DNA of 64,000 nucleotides from Oceanicaulis sp. GTDB taxonomy: Bacteria; Pseudomonadota; Alphaproteobacteria; Caulobacterales; Maricaulaceae. Under the pieces are notes generated by a model. The model was not told the DNA's origin and did not search any database. It was given only the letters and a program-made list of their open reading frames with translations. The stretch lies in contig CP157796.1 of assembly GCA_040112665.1 (NCBI GenBank), forward strand, positions 622,813-686,812. The letters are read 5' to 3'. Positions within the stretch are counted from its first letter, which is position 1; each line of letters opens with the position of its first letter. Shown here one piece after another: positions 8,681 through 17,203 of the stretch. The position numbers and the translations under genes are program-made.

Positions 8681-9256
8681 CTAGCGCCCCGCCCGGAACG
8701 CGCCGCGCTCGGTCACCACCCAGTCCACCGGCAGGTCGTGCGCGTCGGTGGGCACGCGGGTCATGCGCTGGGCTTCGTAGGCGAGCCCCACCGTGGTGAC
8801 GGGGCCCAGCTCCCTCAGGGCCGCGAGGGTGCGGTCGTAAAACCCTGCGCCGTAACCCAGGCGCCGTCCGGCCTGATCGAAGGCGAGCAGCGGGACGAGA
8901 ACGAGGGCGGGGCGGACTTCCGGATTGGAGGGATCGGGTTCCTGCACCCCGAACGCGCCGGTGACGAAATCCTCGCCCGGCGTCCAGCTTCGAAAGACCA
9001 ACGCCCGGCCCGGCCCGGTCACGCAAGGCAGGCACAGCCGGGCCTGTTCCAGCGCGAAGGTTTCAAGCAGCGGTGAGGGGTCGATCTCGTCGCGGATGGC
9101 GCGGTAGCCCGCGACGATCTGGTTCATCGACGGCCAGATCTCGTCGGGGAAGGTTTCCGCCAGCCGGGCGCCCGCCTCAGGATCGGCGGCGTGGGCGGCG
9201 GCCCGGGCGCGGGCGGCCGTCATGCGCGCACGTTTCTTGCGCCAGCCGGTCAGCAT
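8681..9256 (-). CDS. ygfA: 5-formyltetrahydrofolate cyclo-ligase
   Basis: A 191-residue protein of the YgfA/MTHFS family, which converts 5-formyl-THF to 5,10-methenyl-THF using ATP. The C-terminal signature with PLLAFDQAGRRLGYG, GAGFYDR and VTTVGLAYE is clear. The start is uncertain: ATG at 9256 gives the usual family length with a basic N-terminus, while the open frame runs to a TTG at 9325 inside the likely 6S RNA. In many proteobacteria this gene lies directly after the 6S RNA gene and is co-transcribed with it; the arrangement here is the same. Confidence 0.88.
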   Translation of the reverse strand: MLTGWRKKRARMTAARARAAAHAADPEAGARLAETFPDEIWPSMNQIVAGYRAIRDEIDPSPLLETFALEQARLCLPCVTGPGRALVFRSWTPGEDFVTGAFGVQEPDPSNPEVRPALVLVPLLAFDQAGRRLGYGAGFYDRTLAALRELGPVTTVGLAYEAQRMTRVPTDAHDLPVDWVVTERGAFRAGR

Positions 9257-9274
9257 GGCGCCGAAAGCCTGTCG

Positions 9275-9412
9275 CGCGAGAGGAAAGGGGTGGCGGCCCC
9301 AGATGCGCCGTTGGTCGTTTTCCAACCCTGATGACCCGGTAAACCAGGTGGGCGCCGCGTGTCCGAGACCACGGTCGGGGACAGAGGCAGCTCCCTCTCA
9401 GAGATGTAAGGT
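9275..9412 (-). ncRNA. ssrS: Probable 6S RNA, zapA-ygfA interval
   Basis: The 229-base gap between zapA and ygfA is where 6S RNA lies in many proteobacteria. Read on the minus strand it has a rod-like layout: a 5' arm GAGAGGGAG (complement of 9391-9399) can pair with a 3' arm TTTCCTCTC (complement of 9278-9286, with G-U pairs), and between them are inner helices such as CACCTGG facing CCGGGTCA and GTTGGAAAACGACCAAC. 6S RNA imitates an open promoter and binds sigma-70 RNA polymerase. Exact ends are not determined. The call rests on synteny plus pairing I traced by eye, not on a covariance model. Confidence 0.6.
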
Positions 9413-9485
9413 CGCCGGGATGTTAAGACCTGACGCACGCTCCAGCAGCCGCCGGGTCTGAAGATGGGGCGCGCGAGGCCCGCGC

Positions 9486-9866
9486 TCAAGAGCCTTCTCC
9501 AGTCTCACCGTCCTCAGCGCCGGTTTCGCACAGGGTTTCCAGCCGCGCGGCGGCTTTCGCGATCGCTTCGGCTGCGCGCGCGCGGTCCGCGCGGCGGCGG
9601 GCGTCGGCCTGGCTCAGCCGGCCCTTGAGGTCGATCATCTCTTCTTTCAGGGCCTCGATCTGGCCCTTCGCCTCGCGCATCTCGTCGGCCACGATCAGGC
9701 TCGCCATGAGCAGCAGCCGCACGTCGCCGATCTGGCCGACCTTGTCGGCGAGGTCGCGGACATGGCCGTCGAGATGGCCGGCGAGTTCGCGCAGATACGC
9801 CTGCTGGCCTTCCTCGCAGCCGATGGTGAAGGCCCGGCCGTTCAGGGAGATCGTGACCTTGTTCAC
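9486..9866 (-). CDS. zapA: Cell division protein ZapA
   Basis: A 126-residue protein that binds FtsZ and bundles Z-ring filaments. The N-terminal globular part (1-50) has the family pattern with VTISLNGRAFTIGC, then EEGQQAYLRELA and a VRLLLMASLIVADE helix; residues 60-115 form a charged coiled coil. The GTG start at 9866 overlaps the TGA of zauP by four bases, so the two are translationally coupled. Downstream is the 6S RNA candidate, the usual alphaproteobacterial order. Confidence 0.92.
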   Translation of the reverse strand: MNKVTISLNGRAFTIGCEEGQQAYLRELAGHLDGHVRDLADKVGQIGDVRLLLMASLIVADEMREAKGQIEALKEEMIDLKGRLSQADARRRADRARAAEAIAKAAARLETLCETGAEDGETGEGS

Positions 9867-10183
9867 GCCCCCTCCCCGCTTTCGGCCAGCACGGCCCTGA
9901 GATCGTCCATCGCCGCGTCGAGGGCTGCGCCGGCCTCCTCGGCGGCTTCGGCGAGCGCGGCTTCGGAAGCCCGCGCTTCATCCAGCGCCTGGGCGAGCCG
10001 GGCCCGGTCGGCGTCGGAGTCCCGCGCCGCCATCGCATCGGCTTCCGCGCGGGCGAGCCGGGCGGTCAGGTCCTCGATCCGGCGCTGCACCGCGCCGGCG
10101 GCCTGATCGAGCCGGGCGAGCGCGCCGGTCACCGGATCGTCGTCGGCGTTCTCAGAGGAAGGGGCGGGGCCGGTTTCGGTCAT
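9863..10183 (-). CDS. zauP: ZauP-like coiled-coil protein upstream of ZapA (DUF4164-like)
   Basis: A 106-residue acidic protein, almost entirely heptad-like helix from about residue 20 to 100, rich in Ala, Asp, Glu and Arg. In Caulobacter the coiled-coil gene immediately upstream of zapA is zauP, whose product interacts with ZapA to focus the Z-ring; the position, size, character and four-base overlap match. Sequence similarity in coiled coils is weak evidence, so the assignment rests mainly on context. ATG at 10183 follows GGCGGA; a TTG nine bases upstream is less likely. Confidence 0.75.
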   Translation of the reverse strand: MTETGPAPSSENADDDPVTGALARLDQAAGAVQRRIEDLTARLARAEADAMAARDSDADRARLAQALDEARASEAALAEAAEEAGAALDAAMDDLRAVLAESGEGA

Positions 10184-10325
10184 GACAACCAAAATCCGCC
10201 TTTATCGGCGAAAGTTCAAGTGACGCCGCAGCCGGGCGCGAACAAGGCTCAGCCCGCTCCGGCACGCCGGGCCGGGCTTGCGCGTTCCTTCGCGCACACC
10301 CTTCAACCGAACCTGAGGGAGCGCG

Positions 10326-11678
10326 ATGATGGACAAGCGCTATTTCGGCACGGACGGCATTCGCGGGACGACGAACCAGACGCCGCTGGTCTCGCCCTTC
10401 GTCACGCGCTTGGGGATGGCCGCGGCGCGCTATTTCAAACGCAAGGACGGCCGGCGCAGCACCGTCGTGATCGGCAAGGACACACGGCTTTCAGGCTATA
10501 TGATCGAGACCGCGCTGGTGTCGGGTTTCATCAGCGCAGGCATGGACGTCGCCCAGTTCGGCCCCCTGCCCACGCCGGCGGTGGCGAACCTCACGACCAC
10601 GCTGCGCGCCGATCTCGGGGTCGTCATCACAGCCTCGCACAACCCCTACCAGGACAACGGAATCAAACTCTTCGGCCCTGACGGCTACAAGCTCGACGAC
10701 GCCCAGGAAGCCGAGATCGAAGCGCTGATGGACGAGCCCTACGAGACCGGCCTGGTCGGCGCCGGCGAGCTCGGCCGGGCGCGGCGGATCGACGATGCGG
10801 GCACGCGTTACACCGAGATCGTCAAGGCGACCTTCCCAAGGCGCATGAGCCTGAAAGGGCTTCGCATCGTGGTCGATTGCGCGAACGGCGCGGCCTACAA
10901 GGTCGCCCCGGCGGTGCTGTGGGAGCTGGGCGCGGACGTCATCGCCATCCATGACCGGCCCGACGGGTTCAACATCAACGCCGATTGCGGCGCCACCGCG
11001 CCTGAAAGCCTCGCCGAAGAGGTGCGCCGCTATCGCGCCGATATCGGCCTGGCGCTGGACGGCGACGCGGACCGGCTGGTGGTCGTGGACGAGGCCGGAC
11101 GGGTGATCGACGGCGGTCAGGTGCTGGGCCTGATCGCCAAGACCTGGAAGCGGCAGGGCCGGCTCTCCTGCGACCGGCTGGTGACCACGGTGATGAGCAC
11201 GATCGCGCTCGACCGCGCCATGGCGCGCGAGGGCGTCGAGGTCGTGCGCACCGGCGTCGGCGACCGCAACGTGGTTCAGGCCATGCGCGAGGGCGGCGGC
11301 AATCTGGGCGGGGAAAGCTCGGGCCATGTGGTGATGCGCGATTATGCGACCACCGGCGACGCGCTGATCGCAGCGCTGCAGGTGCTGGGGCTTCTGATCG
11401 AGAGCGACAAACCGGCGAGCGAGCTTCTCTCGGTGTTCGAACCGGTCCCGCAGATCAAGGAAAACGTCCGCCATGCGCGCGGCGCGACGCCGCTGTCGAA
11501 CGATCAGGTCAAAGCCGCGATCGGCGAAGCGGAAAGCGCGCTCGGCGAGGAGGGCCGGCTCCTGGTCCGCGCATCGGGCACCGAACCGGTGATCCGCATT
11601 CTCGCAGAAGGCCCCGAAGACGCCGCGCGCAAGGCCGCGAAGATCGTGCGCGAAGCGGTCGAGGCGCAGGCGGCCTGA
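10326..11678 (+). CDS. glmM: Phosphoglucosamine mutase, paralog 1
   Basis: A 450-residue alpha-phosphohexomutase that interconverts glucosamine-6-P and glucosamine-1-P. FGTDGIRG lies at the N-terminus, the phospho-serine loop TASHNP has S104, the metal loop DGDADR is near 243, and the C-terminal RASGTEPVIRI binds phosphate. A second copy of the same length lies at 36.4 kb beside glmS. This copy differs at a usually conserved site: VGDRN instead of VGDRY, followed by GGESSGH. All catalytic parts are present, so it could be active, have shifted substrate use, or be redundant. GAGGGA precedes the ATG. No other amino-sugar gene is adjacent. Confidence 0.88.
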   Translation: MMDKRYFGTDGIRGTTNQTPLVSPFVTRLGMAAARYFKRKDGRRSTVVIGKDTRLSGYMIETALVSGFISAGMDVAQFGPLPTPAVANLTTTLRADLGVVITASHNPYQDNGIKLFGPDGYKLDDAQEAEIEALMDEPYETGLVGAGELGRARRIDDAGTRYTEIVKATFPRRMSLKGLRIVVDCANGAAYKVAPAVLWELGADVIAIHDRPDGFNINADCGATAPESLAEEVRRYRADIGLALDGDADRLVVVDEAGRVIDGGQVLGLIAKTWKRQGRLSCDRLVTTVMSTIALDRAMAREGVEVVRTGVGDRNVVQAMREGGGNLGGESSGHVVMRDYATTGDALIAALQVLGLLIESDKPASELLSVFEPVPQIKENVRHARGATPLSNDQVKAAIGEAESALGEEGRLLVRASGTEPVIRILAEGPEDAARKAAKIVREAVEAQAA

Positions 11679-11791
11679 AATTTTCCCGGCGCGAGGAACT
11701 GACACCGCGGCGCGGCTTTGTTACCGTGGTTCTCGCGGGCTTCAGATCACCTGAAGATGACGGAGGGAACTCTGACGTCGTGAGGTGACGC

Positions 11792-12313
11792 ATGACCACG
11801 CTCCAGATCCCCGCCGGCGCCCGGCCCTCTCCTGTTCCGTCGATCCAGCCCGACAGGCTCGCCCCGCTCATCGGCGGGGTGTGGCACGCCGCCGGAAAGT
11901 CTCAGTTCGAGGCCGCGACCGTCTGGGGCGCGCTTTACGCCGACCCGGCCCGCAACGGACGCGATCCGTCCGCGCCGGCCACCCTGTTCGATCTGCTCGG
12001 CGGCCTGCGTGTCTTCGATCTTCGCGATGTCGGCGCGGTCGCCACCAGCGTGTCGGATTTCACAGAGACCCTGCGCGCCGAGGCCGCCCATCTGTTCGAC
12101 GCTCCGGGCGCGGTCTGGATTCGTATCCGCGAGGACGCGCTCTCGAGCCTGGGCTACCGTTCGCCGGGAGATCTCGCACGCTTCCGGGCCGAGCCGGGAA
12201 GCGCTCCACAATGGGCTAAGCTCATCGAAGGCGGCGTGTTCCGCGACGTGCCCCACCCCTACTGGGCGGAAATCTGGATCGCCGAGTGCGGACGCTTCGA
12301 CCGCCTGCGCTGA
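11792..12313 (+). CDS. Hypothetical protein
   Basis: A 173-residue soluble protein I do not recognise. It has no signal peptide or membrane segment. Notable stretches are a W-rich start (GGVWHAAGKSQFEAATVWGALY near 30-51) and a C-terminal HPYWAEIWIAECGRFDRL. GAGGTGAC just before the ATG at 11792 supports translation, and codon use is like that of its neighbours. It lies 113 bases after glmM and 93 bases before a secreted protein on the same strand; co-transcription is possible. Confidence 0.65.
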   Translation: MTTLQIPAGARPSPVPSIQPDRLAPLIGGVWHAAGKSQFEAATVWGALYADPARNGRDPSAPATLFDLLGGLRVFDLRDVGAVATSVSDFTETLRAEAAHLFDAPGAVWIRIREDALSSLGYRSPGDLARFRAEPGSAPQWAKLIEGGVFRDVPHPYWAEIWIAECGRFDRLR

Positions 12314-12406
12314 CGCGTCGCGAAACTTCGACCGCCAGCGGGCGTTGCTGATCGACCGCTGCGGCCGTCGCCGCGCACGCTTCATCGACAAGGGCCGGCT
12401 GACTCC

Positions 12407-14257
12407 ATGATTTTGACAGTTCTGATCGGCGCCGCGCTCTCCGCAGCGGCGCCGGGGAATGAAGACTGCGCCCGGCCCGACCAGGCGCCGTTCACGCTTT
12501 GCCCGGCGATCGAGACCCTGCACACCGTGAACCGCGCGCGGTATGAAACCCGCCCCGCCGCAGACGGACGGGTGCACCTGTTCGTGGACGGTGAACGCCG
12601 GCCAGTGGACGGGTCCAGCTTTTTCGACCTGACCGAGACGCCGGACGGCGATCTGCTCTGGGCGCGCTCGGACGCGTCGCTGGCGCAAAGCCGGCTGACG
12701 ACCGCCTACGGGCCGGTCACCGGACCTGACAGCCTCGACCGCTCTCCGGTCTTCGACGATCGCGGCGCGCTGTGGTTCGTCCGGCAATCGAACCGGCCGC
12801 GGCGGGACCGGATCTGCCGGCTGCCGTCGCTGGACGGCGACAGCCCGGTTTGCGCGGAGACCGGGCATTATATCGGCGCTCTGACCCCGCGCGCGGGAGG
12901 CGGCGTTCTGGCCGCCGGGACTGAGATCGGCGCGGACGTCAATGCGGTTCTGTCGGTGACCGCCGGCGCGGACGGTGCAAGGGTCAGAACCCTCCATGCC
13001 GACGAGGCGCTGCTTCTAAGCCATGACGGCGCCATCTACCGGGTCACCGGCGATGAAAGCCTTGAAGCTGCGTTATTGGCGTACTGGTCGCAGGCGCTCG
13101 GTGCGCCTGCGGCCCGCGCCGCGCTCGGCGGCAACGGTTATGGCCGCCTGTCCTGGAGCCTCGCCTATCAGCTCCACAGCCTGTCCGAACTGGCCGCGCT
13201 CTATGATGACGCGGCGGTCGCGGCGTACGTCCGCAGCCTCAGGACGGCGACCATGCAACATGCCGTGGACGGACGGTTCCCGTCCTGGCGCTATTCGGTC
13301 CGGCCGGACATCCTCACCACGCATGCGGTCCATGACGGGGTGATCTACGACGCGCTGCTGACCAGTTGCGAGCGCGTGCCGGGCGAGGATTGCGCGGCGA
13401 TCGTCCAGCAGGCCCGGCAGGCCTATGAAGCGATCGAGGCGCAATGGGACGGAGAGGCGTATCGCTGGCCCTGCTCTGCGGACTATCGCTGGCCGGGCGA
13501 CCGGCTGCCCTGGAACCAGCAGAACGCCATCGGCTTGCTGCTGGCCCATCTGGTCGAAGCCGACGGGCGCGAGGCCGATCGGACCCGCCTGACGGCGCTG
13601 CATCAAGGTTTCGAGGACGCGACTTACGAGCAGGACGGGGTACGGATCTGGGCCTACTGGCCGGAGACCTACTACCGCGGCCAGGAGGAGCGGAGCTGCG
13701 AAGTCGCAAAGCCCGCCGAGGCGCGGCCCGAAATCGAAGCGATCAAGGCGGAGGATTTCGGCCATGCCGCGCTGAGCGTGCGGTTCGACGCGCGTGCGAC
13801 GGCGCTTCTGGACCGGCAAGAAGCGCTCGACCCCGGGGCGATCGCCGATCTCATCGCCGCGCGCGAGAACGCGGTCGCCTTCCGCATCGACGGCTCTCAG
13901 CCCTGGGAGGCGTCCCCCGATCAGCGGCTCTATGGCGGCTGGCTCGATGAGGACGGCTTGGCGGAGAACGCCTATCGACGCTGGATCCCGCCCGGCGCGC
14001 ATCCGCTCAATCGCGTGCATTTTCTGGCCGGATATGTCGCGGCCGCTCCGGGTCCTGATGATCTCGCCGGAACAATCGCCGTCGAGCGGCTCGTGCAAGC
14101 GGACGGCGAGATCGGCTGGGAACCGGTGTTCAGCCTCGGTGCGGTCGACGGCGGGATCGTCCTTGATGCGGACGAAGCCGCCGAGACCCTGCCGGCCGCC
14201 GAGGCCCTGCGGGCGGCGGTGATCGCGATGTATCGCGGGAAGGCCGCCGAGCTTTAG
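12407..14257 (+). CDS. Large secreted protein with an alpha/alpha-toroid-like region, function unknown
   Basis: A 616-residue protein with a short probable signal peptide (1-15, ending in an Ala-rich region). Residues 30-200 look beta-rich. Residues 230-400 contain repeated amphipathic helices (LSWSLAYQLHSLSELAALY, then THAVHDGVIYDAL, then LPWNQQNAIGLLLAHL) of the kind found in alpha/alpha-toroid polysaccharide lyases, glycosidases and uronyl epimerases. The last 180 residues have no features I recognise. It sits next to the glycan cluster, converging on a GT2 gene with a four-base overlap. Polysaccharide processing outside the inner membrane is only inference; no catalytic residues can be named. 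Confidence 0.55.
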   Translation: MILTVLIGAALSAAAPGNEDCARPDQAPFTLCPAIETLHTVNRARYETRPAADGRVHLFVDGERRPVDGSSFFDLTETPDGDLLWARSDASLAQSRLTTAYGPVTGPDSLDRSPVFDDRGALWFVRQSNRPRRDRICRLPSLDGDSPVCAETGHYIGALTPRAGGGVLAAGTEIGADVNAVLSVTAGADGARVRTLHADEALLLSHDGAIYRVTGDESLEAALLAYWSQALGAPAARAALGGNGYGRLSWSLAYQLHSLSELAALYDDAAVAAYVRSLRTATMQHAVDGRFPSWRYSVRPDILTTHAVHDGVIYDALLTSCERVPGEDCAAIVQQARQAYEAIEAQWDGEAYRWPCSADYRWPGDRLPWNQQNAIGLLLAHLVEADGREADRTRLTALHQGFEDATYEQDGVRIWAYWPETYYRGQEERSCEVAKPAEARPEIEAIKAEDFGHAALSVRFDARATALLDRQEALDPGAIADLIAARENAVAFRIDGSQPWEASPDQRLYGGWLDEDGLAENAYRRWIPPGAHPLNRVHFLAGYVAAAPGPDDLAGTIAVERLVQADGEIGWEPVFSLGAVDGGIVLDADEAAETLPAAEALRAAVIAMYRGKAAEL

Positions 14258-15243
14258 CGCCGGCGCGCAGGCCTGACGTCCGGCGCCCGCGTGATCAGCT
14301 TCAGGGGACTCCAGGTCAGCGCGCGCGCAATCTGCAGGGCCGAGGCCGTCCTTGAAGCCTGGATTTCCGATCGGGTACGCATGATGTCCGGCCAGCCGGC
14401 CAGCGCGTCGCGCATGGCCCGGCCGTATAGACCGAACTGGCCGAACCGCGCCGCGGACAGCCAGAGCGCCAGATTGGCCGTCGCGTGAAGCGGCGCGAGC
14501 AGCGGCAAGAGCGGCGCGGGCGTGTTTTTCAGGAAGGTCCAGAGCCGGTTGCGCGCGCCGTGATAGCCGGCGAATTCCGAGCGCCGGCCCGAACTCGCAT
14601 AGCCCAGATGGCTGACGACCGCGTCGCGCACCTGGATGCAGCGCTCACCGCGCAGACGCGCCCGGTAAGCGAGATCGACGTCCTCCACATAGCAGAAATA
14701 CCGCTCGTCGAACCCGCCCAGCGCCTCGAACAGATCGCGCCTTATCATCATCGCCGCACCGCAGGGCGCGAACACTTCGCCCTCTTCCGGCGGCGTCATC
14801 GACCGTCCGTACCCGGCGCGATAGGGCAGCCCCGCAGCGTGATAGACGTCGCCGGCGCCGTCGAGCACGCCCGGCGCGCCGTCGGCGGCTTGCGTGCATC
14901 CGAACAGAGTCACATCGGGCCAGCGCCCCGTCGCGGCGAGCATCTGCTCGATCCAGTCGGGCTCGGGAAAGGCGTCGGGGTTGAGAAGCAGGAGCCACTC
15001 ACCTTCAGCCCGCCGCGCGAGCAGGTTGTTTCCACCTGCGAAGCCGAGATTGGCCTCGCTGGTCACCAGCTCGGCGCCGTGAGGCAGCTGAGCGGGATCG
15101 GCGCGCTCGCCCTCGGGCGACCCGTTTTCCAGATAAAGGATTTCGCGCGGGCGCACCGTCTGCGCATCGAGCGCCGCGGCCTGGCGCGAGACGTGCGCCG
15201 CGCTGCGGAACAGCACGACGAGAATGGAGACGTCGGCGGTCAC
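14254..15243 (-). CDS. Glycosyltransferase family 2 (rhamnosyltransferase-like)
   Basis: A 329-residue GT-A fold enzyme. The N-terminal SILVVLF strand, an ENGSPEGE stretch, SEANLGFAGGNN (binding loop) and LLNPDA (the DxD-like acidic site) are typical of the WbbL/RfbF branch. Residues 160-215 hold PCGAAMMIRRDLFEALGGFDE and a YVEDVDLAYR motif with the catalytic acidic pair. A short hydrophobic stretch near 250-270 may associate with the membrane. The start is GTG at 15243 with no convincing ribosome site. dTDP-rhamnose genes at 41-46 kb could supply its donor; this is inference. Confidence 0.87.
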   Translation of the reverse strand: MTADVSILVVLFRSAAHVSRQAAALDAQTVRPREILYLENGSPEGERADPAQLPHGAELVTSEANLGFAGGNNLLARRAEGEWLLLLNPDAFPEPDWIEQMLAATGRWPDVTLFGCTQAADGAPGVLDGAGDVYHAAGLPYRAGYGRSMTPPEEGEVFAPCGAAMMIRRDLFEALGGFDERYFCYVEDVDLAYRARLRGERCIQVRDAVVSHLGYASSGRRSEFAGYHGARNRLWTFLKNTPAPLLPLLAPLHATANLALWLSAARFGQFGLYGRAMRDALAGWPDIMRTRSEIQASRTASALQIARALTWSPLKLITRAPDVRPARRR

Positions 15244-15355
15244 GGCGTGGTGCGGCGCGGGCGGGCGGAAGGCATGGTCGGGCTCACGGGTCCGGGGGAC
15301 GGGCCCGCGATCATGTCATGCGCCGGGACCGGGAGCGAGCCCGGGCGGCGCCGTG

Positions 15356-16024
15356 TCAGAGGCTCGGCGTGTCCTGTTCGACAGGTTCGACGATGTCGAG
15401 CACGCCGTCGCGCTCGGCGTAGCGCTCGCCGGTGCGCGGGCAGACCAGGTCCTCGCCGAGCACCTCGCCCGCACGGCTGACCCAGCCGACCTGCCGGGCG
15501 GGCACGCCGGCCATCAAGGCGAAGGCGGGGACGTCCTTGGTCACAACCGCGCCGGCGGCGATGAAGCAATACCGGCCGAGCTCGGTGCGCCCGTTCGGCC
15601 CGCCGCAGACGATCGTCGCGTTCGCACCGATCGTGGCGCCTTTGCGCACGATGGTTTCGCCGAACTCGGTCTTGCGTTCGACGAAGCCGCGCGGGGTGAG
15701 CACGTTCGTGAACACGCAGGACGGCCCACAGAACACCCCGTCTTCGAGCGTCACGCCCTTATAAAGCGAGACATTGTTCTGAACCTTCACCCGATCGCCG
15801 ATCACCACGTCGGGCCCGGCCATGACGTTCTGGCCGAGCGAGCAGGCCCGGCCGATCCGCGTTCGCGGCAGCACGTGAGTGTAGTGCCAGATCTTCGTGC
15901 CTTCACCGATATCCGCGCCCTCGTCGATGACCGCGGTCTCGTGCGCCCAGCCGCGATTGCGCGAGGCGTTTCGCCCGCCCTGATCGGAATTGGATTTCAT
16001 CGTGCGAAGCGCTGAAGCCGACAT
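15356..16024 (-). CDS. wbpD: UDP-2-acetamido-3-amino-uronate N-acetyltransferase (WbpD/WlbB-like)
   Basis: A 222-residue left-handed beta-helix acetyltransferase. IWHYTHVLP, SLGQNVMAGPDVVIG, KVQNNVSLYKGVTLEDGVFCGPSCVF and GWVSRAGE are the signature of WbpD/WlbB enzymes, which acetylate the 3-amino group of UDP-GlcNAc(3NH2)A. WbpB, WbpE and WbpA homologs lie at 28-32 kb, so the pathway is complete but split over two operons. I chose ATG at 16024 because CAGGGA lies upstream; ATG at 16000 has no ribosome site. A palindrome CTGAAT-AA-ATTCAG overlaps the leader. The last 30 residues extend past the usual core. Confidence 0.88.
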   Translation of the reverse strand: MSASALRTMKSNSDQGGRNASRNRGWAHETAVIDEGADIGEGTKIWHYTHVLPRTRIGRACSLGQNVMAGPDVVIGDRVKVQNNVSLYKGVTLEDGVFCGPSCVFTNVLTPRGFVERKTEFGETIVRKGATIGANATIVCGGPNGRTELGRYCFIAAGAVVTKDVPAFALMAGVPARQVGWVSRAGEVLGEDLVCPRTGERYAERDGVLDIVEPVEQDTPSL

Positions 16025-16036
16025 GAACCAGTTTCC

Positions 16037-16050
16037 CTGAATAAATTCAG
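16037..16050. promoter_or_regulatory. Palindrome in the wbpD leader
   Basis: A perfect 14-base inverted repeat, CTGAAT-AA-ATTCAG, lies 13 bases upstream of the wbpD ATG and borders the ribosome site. A similar AT-rich palindrome (TTGAA-AA-TTCAA) precedes wbpE at 29335-29346. They could be operator half-sites for a shared regulator or chance; no regulator gene is adjacent. Confidence 0.25.
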
Positions 16051-16151
16051 TCAGGCAGCACGAATCCGCCCCGACCTGCACGGGAAACCAGACAGCGCCG
16101 CACCGGTTCCGCCTCGCATGAAAAATTTGCGATAAATCTCAGGCGCGGGCC

Positions 16152-17147
16152 TCACCCGTCGCCCTCCTTTTCCGGACCGGCGTCGTCGTGGTCGCGCAGA
16201 AGCCGCCTCATCGCCGCGAACTCGGCCTTGAAGGCGCCGAGCTCGCGGGCCGGGATCCCGGCCAGTGTCATGTCCGATCCGAAATTCTTCGTCACATAGG
16301 TCATCATGCCGACAAACACCCGGTCGCCGACATGCGAGCCGTTGCGCACCGAGCTGTAGGGGCCGAGCCAGCATTCACGTCCGATGCTCGAGCTGCCGCC
16401 CATGTGCGATTGCGAGCACAGCAAGGTCTCCTCGCCGACATCGGAGTTGTGGCCGACCTGGACCATGTTGTCGACGCGAGCGCCCTTCCTGACGATGGTG
16501 TCCTGCAGGGCGCCGCGGTCCACGCAGGTGGACGAGCCGATCTCCACATCGTCTTCGAGGATCACCCCGCCCAGATGGGGAAACTTCAGCAGCGTGCCGT
16601 CCGGCATGCGGTCATACCCGAACCCGTCCTGGCCGATGCTGGCGCCGGAATGGACCACCACCCGCGCGCCGATGCGTGTGCGCGGATAGATATGCACTCC
16701 GGCGTGAATGACGCTGTCCGGCCCGATCTCGACATCGCCGTCCACGACCACGTAGGGACCGATGAAAGCGGACGGATCGATCTTCGCGCCGGGATCGATG
16801 ATCGCAGTCGGGTGCACGCCGGGTTCAGGCCTGGGTTCGGAAAAGAAGGCGTTCAGCACCTGGACGAATCTGAGCCGCGGGTTGTCGGCGCCGATCACGG
16901 TCAGATGGTCCGGCGCAGCTGTCGTATCGAGATCCTCCGGCCCGATCAGCAGGCCCGCCTTCGTGCCCGATATCGCCTTGGCGGGATCCCGGCCGCGCTT
17001 GGGCTGAAAGAAGGTCAGCTCACCCGGTCCGGCCTGATCGAGCCGCGCCGGGGCAGTGATCGTCGCGCCCGCCTCGCCGTGCAGCAAGCGTGCGCTTTCG
17101 CCCAGCAGCTCGAGAATATCAGCAGCGGTGACTTCGGTTCGGGACAT
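16152..17147 (-). CDS. LpxD-like UDP-acylglucosamine N-acyltransferase in the glycan cluster
   Basis: A 331-residue trimeric hexapeptide-repeat acyltransferase. An LpxD-type N-terminal domain (1-105, with PGELTFFQPK) is followed by the beta helix (about 110-290) holding KFPHLGGVILEDDVEIG and VQVGHN, whose H233 corresponds to the catalytic histidine of E. coli LpxD, and a C-terminal helix. LpxD adds the N-linked hydroxyacyl chain in lipid A synthesis, but housekeeping lpxD normally sits beside bamA and fabZ. This copy among glycan genes is probably a paralog that acylates a sugar nucleotide. AGGAGG precedes ATG 17147. The frame stays open upstream, with no LpxD similarity. Confidence 0.8.
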   Translation of the reverse strand: MSRTEVTAADILELLGESARLLHGEAGATITAPARLDQAGPGELTFFQPKRGRDPAKAISGTKAGLLIGPEDLDTTAAPDHLTVIGADNPRLRFVQVLNAFFSEPRPEPGVHPTAIIDPGAKIDPSAFIGPYVVVDGDVEIGPDSVIHAGVHIYPRTRIGARVVVHSGASIGQDGFGYDRMPDGTLLKFPHLGGVILEDDVEIGSSTCVDRGALQDTIVRKGARVDNMVQVGHNSDVGEETLLCSQSHMGGSSSIGRECWLGPYSSVRNGSHVGDRVFVGMMTYVTKNFGSDMTLAGIPARELGAFKAEFAAMRRLLRDHDDAGPEKEGDG

Positions 17148-17203
17148 TGCGTCCTCCTGCCCTTGCTCGGCTCTTGCGCCCCGCTTGACTTCACCAGGCG
17201 GCT

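Noticed and set aside
10491..11705. 404-codon minus-strand frame across glmM paralog 1
   Set aside because: Antisense to a full phosphohexomutase, with shadow-type composition.
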